Source: Symsagittifera roscoffensis
Taxonomy: Eukaryota > Xenacoelomorpha > Acoela > Convolutidae
Direction: 5' to 3'
NCBI RefSeq assembly: GCF_963678635.1
Contig: NC_087069.1
Span: 52,791,251 to 52,855,250, forward strand
DNA length: 64,000 nt
Shown here: one piece after another, positions 37,885-49,000 of the stretch
Numbering within the stretch: position 1 is the first letter of the stretch
Layout: every line of letters starts with the position of its first letter
Notes under the pieces: generated by a model
What the model saw: only the letters and a program-made list of their open reading frames with translations
Database searches by the model: none
What the model was told of the DNA's origin: nothing
Translations under genes and position numbers: made by a program

Positions 37885-38225
37885 TTGGGTCGTAGGAGGT
37901 AATTTGGTTCCGTTCCAAGATTTCGGCGCATCCCTCTGTCGCGAAAGTGCCTCGGATTCTGCTTTTCATTCACTCAGTGTCATCGGTGCTCTGTTTGGTA
38001 AGTTCTTAGTCCGCGAGCACACTTAACGGAACTTGTTGTTGCCAAGAGATCACTTGAATCCTGCATTGCGTTTTTAGTCGTTTTAATTGTACTTACCGTC
38101 ACAAACTGATCTGAGGAGCCATTCTATGTGGCCACGGGAATCTCCTCTCCATGAGTTGAACTATTGAAGCTCAGCTTCAGCAGTGATCTGTAATCATAAT
38201 CGTCTTTGCCATAGCGGCTTCATTT
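37885..38225 (-). pseudogene. Tandem gene relic 4, truncated by a deletion
   Basis: Only the N-terminal and LSRQRD sections remain, with stops. A deletion of about 1.1 kb joins a position near 37,885 (unit middle) directly to the section reading TAGGAGGTAATTTGGTTCC, removing the coiled-coil and finger parts present in units 1 and 2. Confidence 0.4.
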
Positions 38226-40289
38226 TGAGCGATCTCATCACCCGCTCCCACTACCATCGTAAATAGAAAGAGGTTTCAGGAGTACACTTCAATCTCTCTG
38301 AGGAAGAGATAGTAGTGAAAGTCTTTCCCTGCTCCCTCTATATCTTATACAAGAAGTCGGTACTTGAAGCTTCCATTGGTTTCTCAGTCAAAATGTCGGA
38401 CTCCACTCCATGAGTGGAACAGTTGATCTATAAGTGGAACAAAAGGATGCTTTGATCTATAAGCATCCCTTTTTTCGTTTTCAGCCTCTGCTTTTTGGGT
38501 ATGGATCTCATCTCCTGCTCCTACTCCAGAGTAGTTTTTCCCGGTTCCCCTTGAATCATCGTGAGGTCGTGGGCGAAGTTTCTGTTGGGTTCTCAATCGA
38601 AAGGTCGGATAATTCTCCTCGAAATCTAGAGTTCTACTCGAACAAGCCGAATCATTCCTTGTTCCGCAGCAGTAGATTCACTATCCAGCCCTCTCGTCCT
38701 GATCCCCAGTTTTCAAATTCTTTGGGACTTTTTTGTGAACACGACTCCGGTGTACCTCCAAACAAGCAAAATGAACAAGCATAATGACTGTCCTGTACTT
38801 CATAAAAGGTAACATCATTACAGGAAAATCAGGTACTAGGTTTTAATTACCGAATGACCACGAATCTGGTTACGTTATAATAGCACAGCCTATTTTCAAT
38901 TTATGCACAGCAGTTAAAACTGGATAAACAAACAATTTGTTAGCACAGTTTGATGAGGTCATTTAAGTTTTAAGAGATGATAACCGAACTATCAAATTTT
39001 TTTTCTTCTAATATGATGTAAGAAGCCACTAAATCGTTGTTGTTAGGTCGATATTGTTTTCTAAAATAATCTAAACTTTATCTATTCACAATTGCAAAGT
39101 TCCCGAACAACAAATTTTATCTCAATAACTCAAAAACTTTGTTAAGTAATATAAGTTTGAGCGTTCTTTCGGTTGTCAAAGAGCATGAAAAAAGGGATCG
39201 TGATACGTTATTTCTCCTACCGATGTCAGAATTCGTTTTAGTCGGTTTCTACTGTTATAAAAAATCTTGCACAAATAAGAGCTTTTTTACCCATGTGAAA
39301 AAAATCCAAAAACTGCTTTTTCTGGGGGGTCGACTTATCAAGTTTTTGATCTATAGTTTGGTCAGTAATTGGTCTGTTTGGTTGAAAACTAGTATCAATA
39401 TATAAATCTGGGTAGTAAAAGTAGTAACGATAAAAATTCCTCCGAGTCGCTGATACGGTGCCTGAATCTTTGAAAAACGTGACTTCGTTAACCCGAAAGG
39501 CTTTCGCGTTTCGGACTACCTTCCCAGATTTTGCTTCAGTGTCCTTTTATGAGCATCCGCTCGGCTGGAAGGCTTCAGTTAATGGACTCACCAATCATGA
39601 TGCTACTAAACACATCCAGGAGCGCAATTAAAACACAAATGTATCATCTGCCAAAAAAAATACCGACGGAAAGTAAAACAAGATCTTAAAACAAATGGCT
39701 AGCGTCTATGTCGAGCTTTTACGTGTTTTTGACGGCCTCTACTCTGTTTTTGCCAATTTATTATGGTTCTCATAGGATTGGTCGACGAAATCTTTACTGC
39801 CCAAAGGCTATCAGCCGAGCCGAGCAATGTGAGTTCAATTTCATTAAAAAATATTGAGCTCTTGGCTATGTCTCGATGTCGCGTGATTACGAGGTCACTC
39901 CTGAAACTAAGGCTGATATGCTACTACGATTCGGTTACTACCTTACTATTGTTTTTACAGAGTAGAGAAAATCATCTTTTTCATCGGAGTTGGATCGAAC
40001 CATTCCCTCGCTTCCTAGCGTCTCATAATCTAAAAATGAAACTTGGGGTTGTGAAAACTAGTTCAGATCATTCCGGGCAGCGAAAAATTAGAAACCTTTC
40101 CGTGTTCTTGGTTCTCATTTTTCTTCTTTTTCAGAATTTCAGCTCCTCGGTAGAACGCCAACTCGTTCTGCATCTACTTGTGTCTTGAGCCATATTGGTT
40201 GCTTAATACTCCTTAGTGCGTTTGGTACAGATCTCAGTTGCTAGTTTAGCTAATTCAACGTTTTTTTTTTAATTTTATGTAGTTTTTGT

Positions 40290-42095
40290 AGTTTTATAGG
40301 CTTTGTCACAAGGGTTACATTTAAAAAGGTGCATTGATCCAGTGTGTTTTCTTTTGATATGTTTTTCACTCCTTCAACTGGAATGCACAGCTTCCCCCAA
40401 TCATAACACTGAGGGTTTGCTGGAGGTCACAAAAGTTTCGTTCCCATTTAAGGAACTTGCCTGGTTGCGCCTAAGACAACTACCTTCGATAACCAAAGAA
40501 AATAACTAAAGAAATTACTAAATCTCGGACTAGGAAAAAAAACGAGTAATTCTCAAAATCCATTTTCATTCAGATAGTCCCGTGAGCTTCCTCGAGCGAA
40601 ATGCCCTACGAGAATTAAAGTTGGGAGACCCGTAATGGAAACTTTTCCACTGGATCAATCAACGAAAGAGCTAAATTGTGGATTCACAGATAAGGCGATT
40701 ATCATCACTTGAAAGCTAATTTGACCGATACAAACTCAGCATCCCTCGGAAGTCCCTTAAGACTTTTACTAAACAAGAAATCAATCTTTTCAAAGAACGA
40801 AGATCACACAAAGGCATTCGAGAAGATGAAATTAGAAAACGCCAACCTTACGAAAACACGTATTTTGACTTCAAACGAAACACCAGAAAAAAACAGACGC
40901 TTCACATAAGGGACTAGGTGTTTCATTCGAGCAGCTCCATGGGAAAACAGTTTCATCCGCCTCAACATTTCTAAGTTCTCACGAATCTAAATTTTCCACA
41001 AATGAATTCGAACTTCTGGGAGTTGTTTGGGCGGTAGAACAATACAAAAATTACCTTTACGGCTCAGATCAGAATTTAAATTTTTTAATGATCATAAAGC
41101 TCTCCTTTTGGCACTATGACCCAACCATGGAAATAAAATTAATCTTAGTCGTTTAACAAGATGGGTTGATCGTCTCTTACCGTTTAATTTTACAAAAAAA
41201 AATTTCTCAGCAGGGAAAGACATGGGTTTCACAGATTTAATTTTGAGAAAATCCTCAAGAAAATCAATTTTCCCATCCCAATACGACGAAAAAATTGTTG
41301 TTGCTGCAACCAAGAAAATTATTAAAGCTTTAAATCGTACGCATAACGGAAAACTGATGTGTAACGTCATTGGTTCAATTTTGGAAAATTCCAATTGTGC
41401 AAGATTACATAATTATGCTATCACTTCAGTTCTCAAATTCATCAATTCAACTTTTCCAATTTGCAATCTAAATCTTCAGAGAACTGACGTTTGTAATTTT
41501 AATTGTATTCCTTCGGATTTCTCGAACATTAATTCCACCAAAATGTCTCTATCAAATTTTGCTTTTTTATACTTTGTCTTTTTATTTGTAGCTTAATTTT
41601 TATTCCGAAGGATTTGAAAACTGTAAACACTGTAAAAATGCTAAAAAATCAAATCATTCTACTTCATTCCAGTTTTTATCCGCCATGAACACGCTTCCTG
41701 TTTTACTAGTCAGTGTTTTAAATTATTTTGCAATTTGACTAAAATTAATTTAATATTAAGAGGCAATTTGGTTCGAGATGTCGAAGATGTCGCCCCATCT
41801 CTCTGTCGGGAAAGTGCCTCGGAGTCCGCTTGCAACTCACTCAGTGTCACCCGTGCTGATCTGGTGGCTGAACTCTTAGTGACGCCAGCTCGATTACGGG
41901 AACTTGGTGTTGCCAAAAGATCACATTCATCCTGCATTGCGTTTCTAATCGTTTTAGTTGTTCTTGACGTCACAAAATGATCTGAGGAGCCATTCTATGT
42001 GGTCACGGGAATATCCTCTCCATGAGTTGAACTTTCGAAGCTCAGCTTCAGCTGAGATGTGTAATCCTAATCGTCTTCGCCAAAGCGGCTTCCTC
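40290..42095 (-). pseudogene. Tandem gene relic 5, split by a Gypsy fragment
   Basis: The N-terminal and central sections lie at 41,757-42,095, with a clean 87-codon frame at 41,710-41,973 containing RVTLSELQADSEALSRQRD. The finger section lies at 40,290-40,470 (CNPCDKAYKT in one frame). Between them, 40,474-41,756 is a plus-strand Ty3/Gypsy piece that replaced roughly 480 bp of the gene. This gives a relative order: unit amplification, gene decay and retroelement fragment insertion all precede the present state. Confidence 0.45.
40474..41756 (+). mobile_element. Ty3/Gypsy fragment: RT-RNase H and following linker
   Basis: Plus-strand fragment without LTRs. At 40,709-40,909 a frame contains LLLNKKSIFSKNEDHTKAFEK, the RT-to-RNase H connection. 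At about 41,000-41,150 the hallmark STNEFELLGVVWAVEQYK is visible, followed in shifting frames by the TDHKAL-like and SRLTRW-like RNase H motifs. A clean 124-codon frame (41,222-41,596) begins MGFTDLILRKSSRKS and corresponds to the linker between RNase H and integrase. The same sections are seen in the complete element at 49,534-50,500, clearly diverged. Stops and frameshifts make it inactive. Confidence 0.75.
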
Positions 42096-43459
42096 TTGAG
42101 CGATCTCATCACCGGCTCCCAATACCATCGTAAATAGGAAGAGATTTCCGTAGTAATCTTCAATCTCTCCGAGAAAGAAAGAGTAGTGACCGTTTTTCCT
42201 GCTACCCCTGCATCATCATGAAGTCGCTATGCGAAGCTTCCATTGGTTTCTCAGTCAGAATTATGGACTGCTCTCCATTAGTGGAACAGTTAGAGCTCAA
42301 CATTGATCTATAAGCATCCCCTTTATTGTTTTTATCGGCTGCTTCTTGAATATCGTTCTCGTGTCCAGCTCCTTCTCCCACCGTATGGAAAGAGATTACC
42401 CAAAGTGTTCTACAACCTGTTCGGAAAAAAGGAGATGTAACCGCCTTTTCCGGCTCACCTTGAGTCATCGTGAAGGCGATGGGTGAAACTCACTATCCAG
42501 TTTTACTTTTATAAAAATCTTATATTTTTAAAACTAATTCTATAACCTGTCTGAAAAGGGTCCGAACAACAAATTTTATCTCTCAAAAATTTTAACGTAA
42601 AAAATAACCTTCAATTATATTAATTGAATTACAAAGTAACTGACTAATGTAGAGATTTTTACCGATTTTTTTCTCAAATAAATTTCTCAGAAACTGCCTT
42701 TTCTGGGGGTCATTTTGTCAACATTTTGATCCAAATATTTGGTCTGTTGATGGTTTGTTTAGTTGAAAAACTGAATCATAAGCTTAATACTTGTACTAAT
42801 AGTAACGATAAAAGGAACCCCTCCGGGTCCGTTTAATATCCGAGTTTAATTGTCTAAATCGGAAATAAGCAACTCGGTGAGAGGTCACTACATGGTAGTC
42901 ACTGCTGTGCCCCCACAGATTGATATCGTACTTTCTCTACCGAAAAAGATGGTAAGAAAACTTGTTTACCGATATCCTACAGTCAGTTCTTGCTATGCTT
43001 CAGCCCCATTATGTAGTTTCTCGTACTGCTGGGTTGTACTTCCTCTTCAATCAGTTGACCCTTCCGGATAGATTGAAAATAAGCATTAAATTCTCAAATA
43101 ACTTTGCTGCACAGATAAACAAGAGGAGATAACAGTTTGATTGTAACAATGATCTGATTTGATAGAAATGAATATATCTAGCAGCCACAAACAGGAGATT
43201 CGGATCGCAGTTTCTTTGGATGGTTGTTTTCTACTGAACTTCTTTTTGGTCATCTACCGCTTAAGGAACGACCGGAAAACAATACCTCCACCTTTCACGC
43301 TAGCCTAGTTTTTGGTGTTAACTAGATTATGAAATTAAATTCGTCATCCCGGAAGGCTTTCGCGTTTCGGGTCATCCTTCTTGATATGGCTTTAGAGCTT
43401 TTTTATGGGCACCCGCTCAGCCCCGAGGCTTCAGTTAATGGACTCACTGTGGTTAATTG

Positions 43460-44800
43460 CATTATTTTGTTCATAATTTTATAATTAATTAGTTAGTCGT
43501 CATAACTGATTTTTAATTATAACCTTTTTATGTTCATTCTCTCCGACGGAAAGTAAGCTCTTTCACTTTTCAAGGTTTTAAAATTGAGATCAATTAAGTT
43601 TAAACGACAATTTCATCTGTACGTAAGTAGAATTAGCTGTAACAAGGGAACATTTTGTAATGGCCCAGTCAAACAGTAATGAATCGAACGTGAGAGGTAT
43701 GTTTTCACTTTGGCAAAACGATACGGTTTACCCACCAATTCCCTGGGAGGAGTGGAGCGACCTGTTTCAACTGGCTGTAATAGCAAAGGAGAAAATCGAA
43801 GTCGATTACCTCCTAAAACCGATAGAAACCTATCATCCAAAACCACCAGTTTTGGAAAATACATCGGAGAGCGAAACGAAAACTCAAAAAGTTCCTCGTC
43901 TTGACATAAGTATCCGCGAACAAAAAAGATTCGATAACGAAGAAGCAGCTTCAAAAAAGACGTAAACTAAACAGTTCAAAGGCATGAGACTAGAAGAAGC
44001 TGACAAAAAACAACAATCCATATTTTATTGAGCCCATGGAAACGAAGGAAAATCTTCGGCCAAATATTTACGCGAGTGGAAATCCTCCAAACTTCCTTCA
44101 AAGAGTTCTGAAAAATCTCTCAGTAGCTTTTTTGAGGAAAGCAAACGTTACGTTTGAAAGCCATTAACTCTTGAAAAAGAAACAGAGAGACAGAGAACCA
44201 CTAGAGCAGTTTTGCGGAGGCCTCGCCGAAATGGCAAAGAATTGCAATAAATCCGCGGGAGAAGATGAATGAATACGAGATATTTTCATCAATAAAATGC
44301 AAACTCTTTACAGAAACTCTTTACTACCTCTAGAAGCACTAAACGTGGCTCTCATTGATGAAAAAGGGATAACAAATCACATGGAAAAGAAAATTGTTTT
44401 TAAATCCAATGGATCTTTGTCAATCAAACCTTTTAATCAGTTTAAAGTAAAAAGGGAACCACCATTATACGGTGAACGGAGCACCCTTGTTTGAAATGTG
44501 GCGCACATTTTCAAATAGACATCTGGCAGTGTGCCCAGCAAAGGACATAACCTGTACATCTAGTGAATAACGTGGACACTTCAGCAGACTATTTAAAAAC
44601 CGTCGTAAAAAAAGTAAAATTAGCAGATAGCCAAATTGTACATAATACAGATTGTAATTATCCCTCGGATTAACTGGATATTAAAAACGACCGTGTAAAT
44701 AGAGAAAGTTGTGGAGTGATCAATGCATGGTCAGAATCCGGACAGATTTCCTTGTCTCCGTCCTAAGCAATCGAAAATACTGAAGCGTTTCTTAAAAAAA
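43460..44800 (+). mobile_element. Older Ty3/Gypsy gag relic
   Basis: A diverged relative of the element at 47,107-54,396. The segment 43,560-43,659 resembles the 3' end of that element's LTR (AATTAAGTTTAAACG, then CTGTACG), and the gag frame starts directly after it. A zinc knuckle start, CLKCGAHF, lies at about 44,488-44,511, with intervening stops and frameshifts. No pol follows before the miniature element at 44,814. Confidence 0.65.
43660..43965 (+). pseudogene. Gag N-terminal fragment, 101 codons
   Basis: Starts MAQSNSNESNVRG and contains IPWEEWSDLFQLAVIAKEKI, which matches the N-terminus of the gag relic in the complete element downstream (AQSNESNLRG; ERxSEKFKLSINTKDSV, where x is now a stop). 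Gag would form the nucleocapsid-like particle of the retrotransposon. The frame ends after 101 codons; further gag sequence continues in other frames to the zinc knuckle. Note that the ATG overlaps the primer-binding-like sequence TGGCCCAGTC. Confidence 0.65.
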
Positions 44801-44813
44801 ATATGCATACTTA

Positions 44814-45256
44814 CAGGGGCGGACTTAGGGCGGGGGGGGGGGGTAACTTAGCCCCCCCCCCCTCAGGGATTCGACCCCCTACCGACCCAAAGGGTCCCCC
44901 ATTTGATACTTCTTCAGAACTCCAATTTTGGCCGACCGACCCTAAAAATTTTCTAAAGGCGCCTTGGGCGCAAATGTATACTAACTTTTAGGGGGAGCGC
45001 GCGCCAAAAAAATTGCGATTTTTTTGTCAAAATTTTTCAAAAAGTGCCCAAAAACGGGCTGTTTTGGGCACTTTTTGACTGTTTTTTTTAAATTTGCCTG
45101 CGGCGCAGAAAATTTAGCTAAAATAAGGGCAAAACAGTGCCTTGGGAGAGCTCGAAATATCAATTTGGTTGACCTAAAAAAAAGATGGTCAAAATTTTCA
45201 TTTTTTTTTCTTAAAATTTGAACCCCCCCCTCGAGAAAATCCTAGATCCGCCCCTG
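44814..45256. mobile_element. hAT-like miniature inverted-repeat element (MITE), 443 bp
   Basis: The ends are inverted: CAGGGGCGGACTTAGG at 44,814 and the reverse complement of CAGGGGCGGATCTAGG at 45,256, 14 of 16 bases matching. CAGGGGCGGA is a terminus typical of hAT-type non-autonomous elements. Runs of G and C lie just inside the left end (44,831-44,871) and a C run inside the right end. Internally a perfect 16-bp inverted repeat (45,038-45,053 with 45,062-45,077; arm CAAAAAGTGCCCAAAA) encloses an 8-base loop. No transposase frame. The 8 flanking bases (CATACTTA and CTCGTGGG) do not match, so there is no target duplication. Confidence 0.75.
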
Positions 45257-45299
45257 CTCGTGGGTATTTTTGCATCACTTGAAAATCAGCTTTTGCTTT

Positions 45300-47106
45300 A
45301 GTTTATATTTGTATCTTCCGTCAATTTTGAATATATTTGCTTCAGAAACAAATGCTCTCAAATGTAGACAATTCACATTTTAGGGTCATTCAAGGTTGTT
45401 TGAGCTTTCTGATGACCCTAGGAACGATCTTCACTTCTACTTCATTTCAAACAAAACAGGCAAAGTGCCGGCAACTGTGTTCCATTTGCTACAAGTATCC
45501 ATTTTTGGCAGTAGTTAATCGCTCATCATCCCAATTGCTGTCATTTTGAACTTGCAAGATGCCGAATGAGCTTTAACTTTTGGGATTTGGAAGTTTCCCC
45601 TCATAACACAATTGTTTGGCACAGAGGTTTTTTTCCATGTGAAAATCTGGTGCTTCTTCTTGTTACCGCTCGCGCAGTACCGGTCGTCTTCTGGGTGGCT
45701 TTCTTCTAAACTGTTGTTATCGCTGGTATTTTGCAGTTTACTCTTCAGTTCTGATGTGGGGATTTAAATTGTCCCTGAGCCATATCTTGCGGCAGGCTGG
45801 TTTTTGACTCCTTGTCGTAGCTTTCATATTAACCTGCCCTTCCCATCCTCAGTGCTTTTTAGGTCAATTCTGTCTGCAAGGCAACTATTCCTTTCAGAAT
45901 GTTGGTTAAAGATGTTCCATTTTTCGTGCTTTCATCTTATCTTAGTAGAAACTTTTTTGTCACCTTGCATTGGTTATCTTCCTTGTCTTCGAAGAATCTT
46001 TGTCCCATAGCAGTTCCTTTCTTAGCTCCAGATATGTCTGTCCTGTTAGACCCGCTATCCGCCTGACTTCATTCTCTGCAGCGTTTCGTCGATCCTTGTT
46101 CTATTTTACTCTCATCTCAGTTAAAATTTTCCGGTAACTATTTCAGATCTTTCTTGCGCGATGTTGTCAGTTGTTGTTTAAACATCAAGCTGGTCTCTCT
46201 GCTCTACATTTCTTCAAACAATTTTTTTTCACTTGAAACTGTTCATTCCTTGCTTCAGCTGAGATGCAGTCATTTTAAATCTTTTGGATGTTTTTGTCGA
46301 AATGACAAGTTTTGATTTGTAATTTTTCACCGATAAACTTGAATTCATTTTTCGATAGTATCCAAAGTGCGCTCTGAACGGCGAGACTTGTATTGGTTTC
46401 TCTTCATTCCATCCTCAGTCCCTAATGAGTACTGAAATTAAGTTTAACTTTTAAAAAAATTATTCGTATAAAATAACTCGCAGTTTTTATTTCTGGTTTG
46501 AGTTGGTCGTTCGACAAATCCACACACACTGTGGTCGCACACCTTAGAGAACTATTGCTCAATGTTTTTGCTATTGTTCGAAATTTTTTTTTCATGGTTT
46601 TCTTTCCAAACCTAGAAAATTGACCTGCTCTCATTGGCTCTGGATTTCTTGTGTAATTTTTTTTGTTCGCAGGAAAATGTTTATAGCCTTATCGCTAGTT
46701 GATTTTGTTACTTTTACGACTGAACTTGTATTGCCACAAGTTATGTAATCTTGATTTCTTGGCTAGCTCTATTACCAGCAGTAGGTGTATGTTAGGTATT
46801 TTTTTACTTAGGTATTTAGTAAATTTGCCAAATCTTGTTTTTGTGAATTTGGGGCCACTACAAGTATTTCGACACTACTGACAGTCCTTACTGTCTCTAG
46901 TGCCTCCTGTTTAACCTCTCATTACTGCTGGCCCGAGCTGCTCTCGACCAGCCAGTCGGTTATTCAACAAAATGCTGTCAACCACTACTGCCATTTGGTT
47001 CCACTGTGGGATGGCATTTTGTCCTATCAACTCCAAACCCTTCTTGCACCATCCTTCTACATCAAAACGTGAGTGGTTTAGCCAGATATCCTCGGACGTT
47101 AGTTCT
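45300..47106 (-). pseudogene. Diverged minus-strand gene relic, downstream half
   Basis: Read from 47,106 downwards. A frame is open over about 46,911-47,106, includes SEDIWLNHSRFDVEGWCKKG and NNRLAGREQLGPAVMRG, and continues without a break into the sequence on the far side of the Gypsy insertion. Further open pieces follow: 46,422-46,634 (70 codons), TSLAVQSALWILSKNEF at about 46,360, and a block at 45,985-46,040 reading LRKELLWDKDSS, which resembles LWKELFWNKQET in tandem relic 3. At 45,399-45,465 a C-X2-C-X12-H pattern is recognisable, with the last His replaced by Gln. It is therefore probably a distant member of the same family. Several stops; inactive; function unknown. Confidence 0.45.
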
Positions 47107-47452
47107 TGTCATAAGTGATACTCTATGCTAACATTATAACTTCTAACTTACATTAAGCTCTGACCTATGACCACGTTAATTTAAAATACCTGCCAAAAGC
47201 GCAACGGCTTGTGGTAGATCTTAAGAGATTATTCTTTGTCAATTTTGATTACCAACCAATCTTGTGGAACTGAATCTTAATTCAACCTTTTTATTATCTC
47301 TTAAACTTAGCGTAGTTACCTTAGTCTTTTATTTAGTCTTAAATAAAAGCCTCTACAAATTGTAGGAATCTTAACCCGATATGTCTTAAATTAGTCTTAA
47401 TTTAAGTTCAACCAGTATTAACCTGTAGACGGTTTATCCTAATTTTTCAACA
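47107..47452 (+). repeat. 5' LTR
   Basis: 346 bp, TGTCATAAG to TTTTTCAACA. It differs from the 3' LTR at about 25 sites in the first 203 bases but at only about 3 in the last 143. An AATAAA signal lies at 47,342-47,347. Confidence 0.92.
47326..47406 (+). promoter_or_regulatory. LTR polyadenylation region with two GTCT-loop hairpins
   Basis: Arms CTTTTATTTA (47,326-47,335) and TAAATAAAAG (47,340-47,349) pair perfectly around the loop GTCT, and AATAAA lies in the right arm. A second perfect hairpin follows, CTTAAATTA and TAATTTAAG (47,385-47,393 and 47,398-47,406), with the same GTCT loop. Between them CTACAA and TTGTAG form a third small inverted repeat. The two GTCT hairpins are conserved in the 3' LTR (54,270-54,293 and 54,329-54,350). 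Confidence 0.65.
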
Positions 47453-47470
47453 GGGCGCAGTCAAACGAGT
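47453..47470 (+). other. Primer binding site
   Basis: GGGCGCAGTC directly follows the LTR. The expected form is TGGCGCAGTC, complementary to a tRNA 3' end (perhaps tRNA-Ser; not verified). The first base is G here. The related relic at 43,660 keeps TGG, with the gag ATG formed across the LTR end. Confidence 0.55.
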
Positions 47471-48540
47471 CGAACCTACGAGGACTAGAGTTTTTTTGGA
47501 ACACTACATCAAGCGAAAACCAACACAACTGGGAAAGGTAGTCGGAAAAGTTCAAACTAAGTATCAACACGAAAGATTCCGTGGACATTGAAGATGTAAT
47601 AAATCCACCGGTAAGAACTGAATTAACATACCCCAATGGCAAAACCAGCGGAACCAACCGATGATCAAGCCTGTCGCGCGGAAAAAGAAGAACAACACCG
47701 GATAGCTATCCAAAATTTTACGAAGGAATGAGAAGGAGGAGGGCAGAAGTCAATGCAAAATTTAACGGACTCCAAATCGGAGATTTTCACAAGAAGTTAA
47801 AGTCACAATTATACCTGGATCTCGGAAAAGAAGGAGAGAAATGCTTCTCACATAAATTTCCTGTGAAAATATTACTGGATATTAGCTTTGCTGAATTCTG
47901 GGAATTACTCAAAACTACTTTTACGGTCACTACAAACCTAACATACGAAAGATTTAAATTCTTTGGTCGGAGACAGAAATAGAACGAGTCTTTAGAGAAA
48001 TTCTATGAAATATTATCCGAGTTGGCAAAAAACCGTAAGTTGGGGGAGCTCGAGTCTGAGCTAGTCAGAGACATCTTCATTACAAACATGCGAAACGTTG
48101 AGATACAAAAGAATTTATGCATCGAATACTTGACTTCAGAAAACGTACTATCTTATGTACTAGTCCATGAGAAAGGTAACAAAATTTATCAATAGTACCT
48201 AAAATTTCCTACCTATAATGCGGTACAGAGACCACAATACATTAAAAACGAACCGACTCTAAATTTCGTCGAAAACAGTAAGTGCCGCAACTGTGGTCAG
48301 CAGTTCAAGAAAGGACACCTAACTACATGCCCAGCTAGAGACAGAAATTGCAATAGGTGCGGACGCAATACACTGCAGGAGTTCAGCATGAACGCAAACA
48401 AACATAGTAGAAAAAACCAAACACTCCAGGAAAACGAAAACACCAGGGCTAACCCGCAGTAAGATCCCGAATTCGAAGTCAACTTAGATGTTTTTCTAGT
48501 TCTAGCAGTTGATACGGATACCCAAATAAATGCAGTCGAA
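47455..48540 (+). pseudogene. gag: gag relic
   Basis: The frame begins AQSNESNLRG directly after the LTR; the start codon has been lost (AGG in place of ATG). The capsid-like part lies in two blocks, 47,728-47,982 (84 codons) and about 47,983-48,190 (ESLEKFYEILSELAKN, typical of Retrotrans_gag). The nucleocapsid part has CRNCGQQFKKGHLTTCPA at 48,283-48,333, a CCHC-type knuckle, then a second CX2C at 48,349-48,360 whose His and last Cys are not evident. In-frame stops include a TAG where the relic at 43,660 has Trp, a TGA upstream of 47,728, a TAG at 47,980-47,982 and a TAA near 48,461. Gag would coat the RNA and form the particle; this copy cannot. Confidence 0.8.
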
Positions 48541-49000
48541 GACAAGATCGAACGCGGAGTGAGAACAGTATTTATCCACGAAGGCTTAGAACTAAAAAAG
48601 ACATTGATGGTATCTCTGGGATATTTCAATCCTTACTGCACAGAAATACAGACTGACTCAGCAAGTCCAGTCTCACTCATGAAAAAAGACTTACTTCACA
48701 AACTGAAGATACGAGATAGATTCTTAAAACTAGAACCCGTGGACGAACTAACAAAGAAAGCGTACAAAGGCTTTGGGAGCACAATAAACATCATTGGAGG
48801 AGTTCGGGTGAGAATTCGATCAAAGGGCTGGGACGCTGGGGATCAGAAACTATTCATTACCGAAGGCTCAGAAAGAAATCTCCTCCGAAACGACATATTA
48901 CCAAACCTGGGAATAGTAGTACTCCAGAAACAACCTCCACTCAACGGGACAGAGCTACGGAGAACTCAGAAAAGATCACCCATCGGGATAGACGTCAATC
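48541..49000 (+). pseudogene. pol: Retroelement aspartic protease region of pol
   Basis: Part of a 266-codon clean frame (48,559-49,359). The active-site motif reads TDSASPVSLM, with the catalytic Asp at 48,655-48,657; Asp-Ser-Ala is an allowed variant of the usual Asp-Thr-Gly. About 80 residues later LLRNDILPNLGI matches the second conserved block of this protease type. The enzyme would cut the Gag-Pol polyprotein. It is in the same frame as gag, so the parent element probably made one Gag-Pol protein without a programmed frameshift; that is inferred from this decayed copy. Confidence 0.78.

Larger units (their letters stand above)
29411..43460. repeat. Five tandem, decayed copies of a roughly 3-kb unit
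   Basis: Landmarks recur in order: CCTGCATTGCGTTT, GATCTGAGGAGC, TGGGTATGGATCTCATC, GACTCCGGTGTACCTC, GGTCTGTTTG, AGTTCGTTAACCCGAAAGGC, GCCACATYGGTTGC, TTTTGTCACAAGGGTTAC and GCATCCCTCTGTCGCG. Approximate copies: unit 1, 29,411-32,640; unit 2, 32,641-35,650; partial repeat 35,651-36,018; unit 3, 36,019-38,045 (about 1.1 kb deleted near 37,885); unit 4, 38,046-41,918 with a retroelement fragment inside; unit 5, 41,919-43,460, partial. The minus strand of each carries a broken gene (separate entries); the remaining roughly 1.8 kb per unit shows no convincing frame. Confidence 0.88.
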
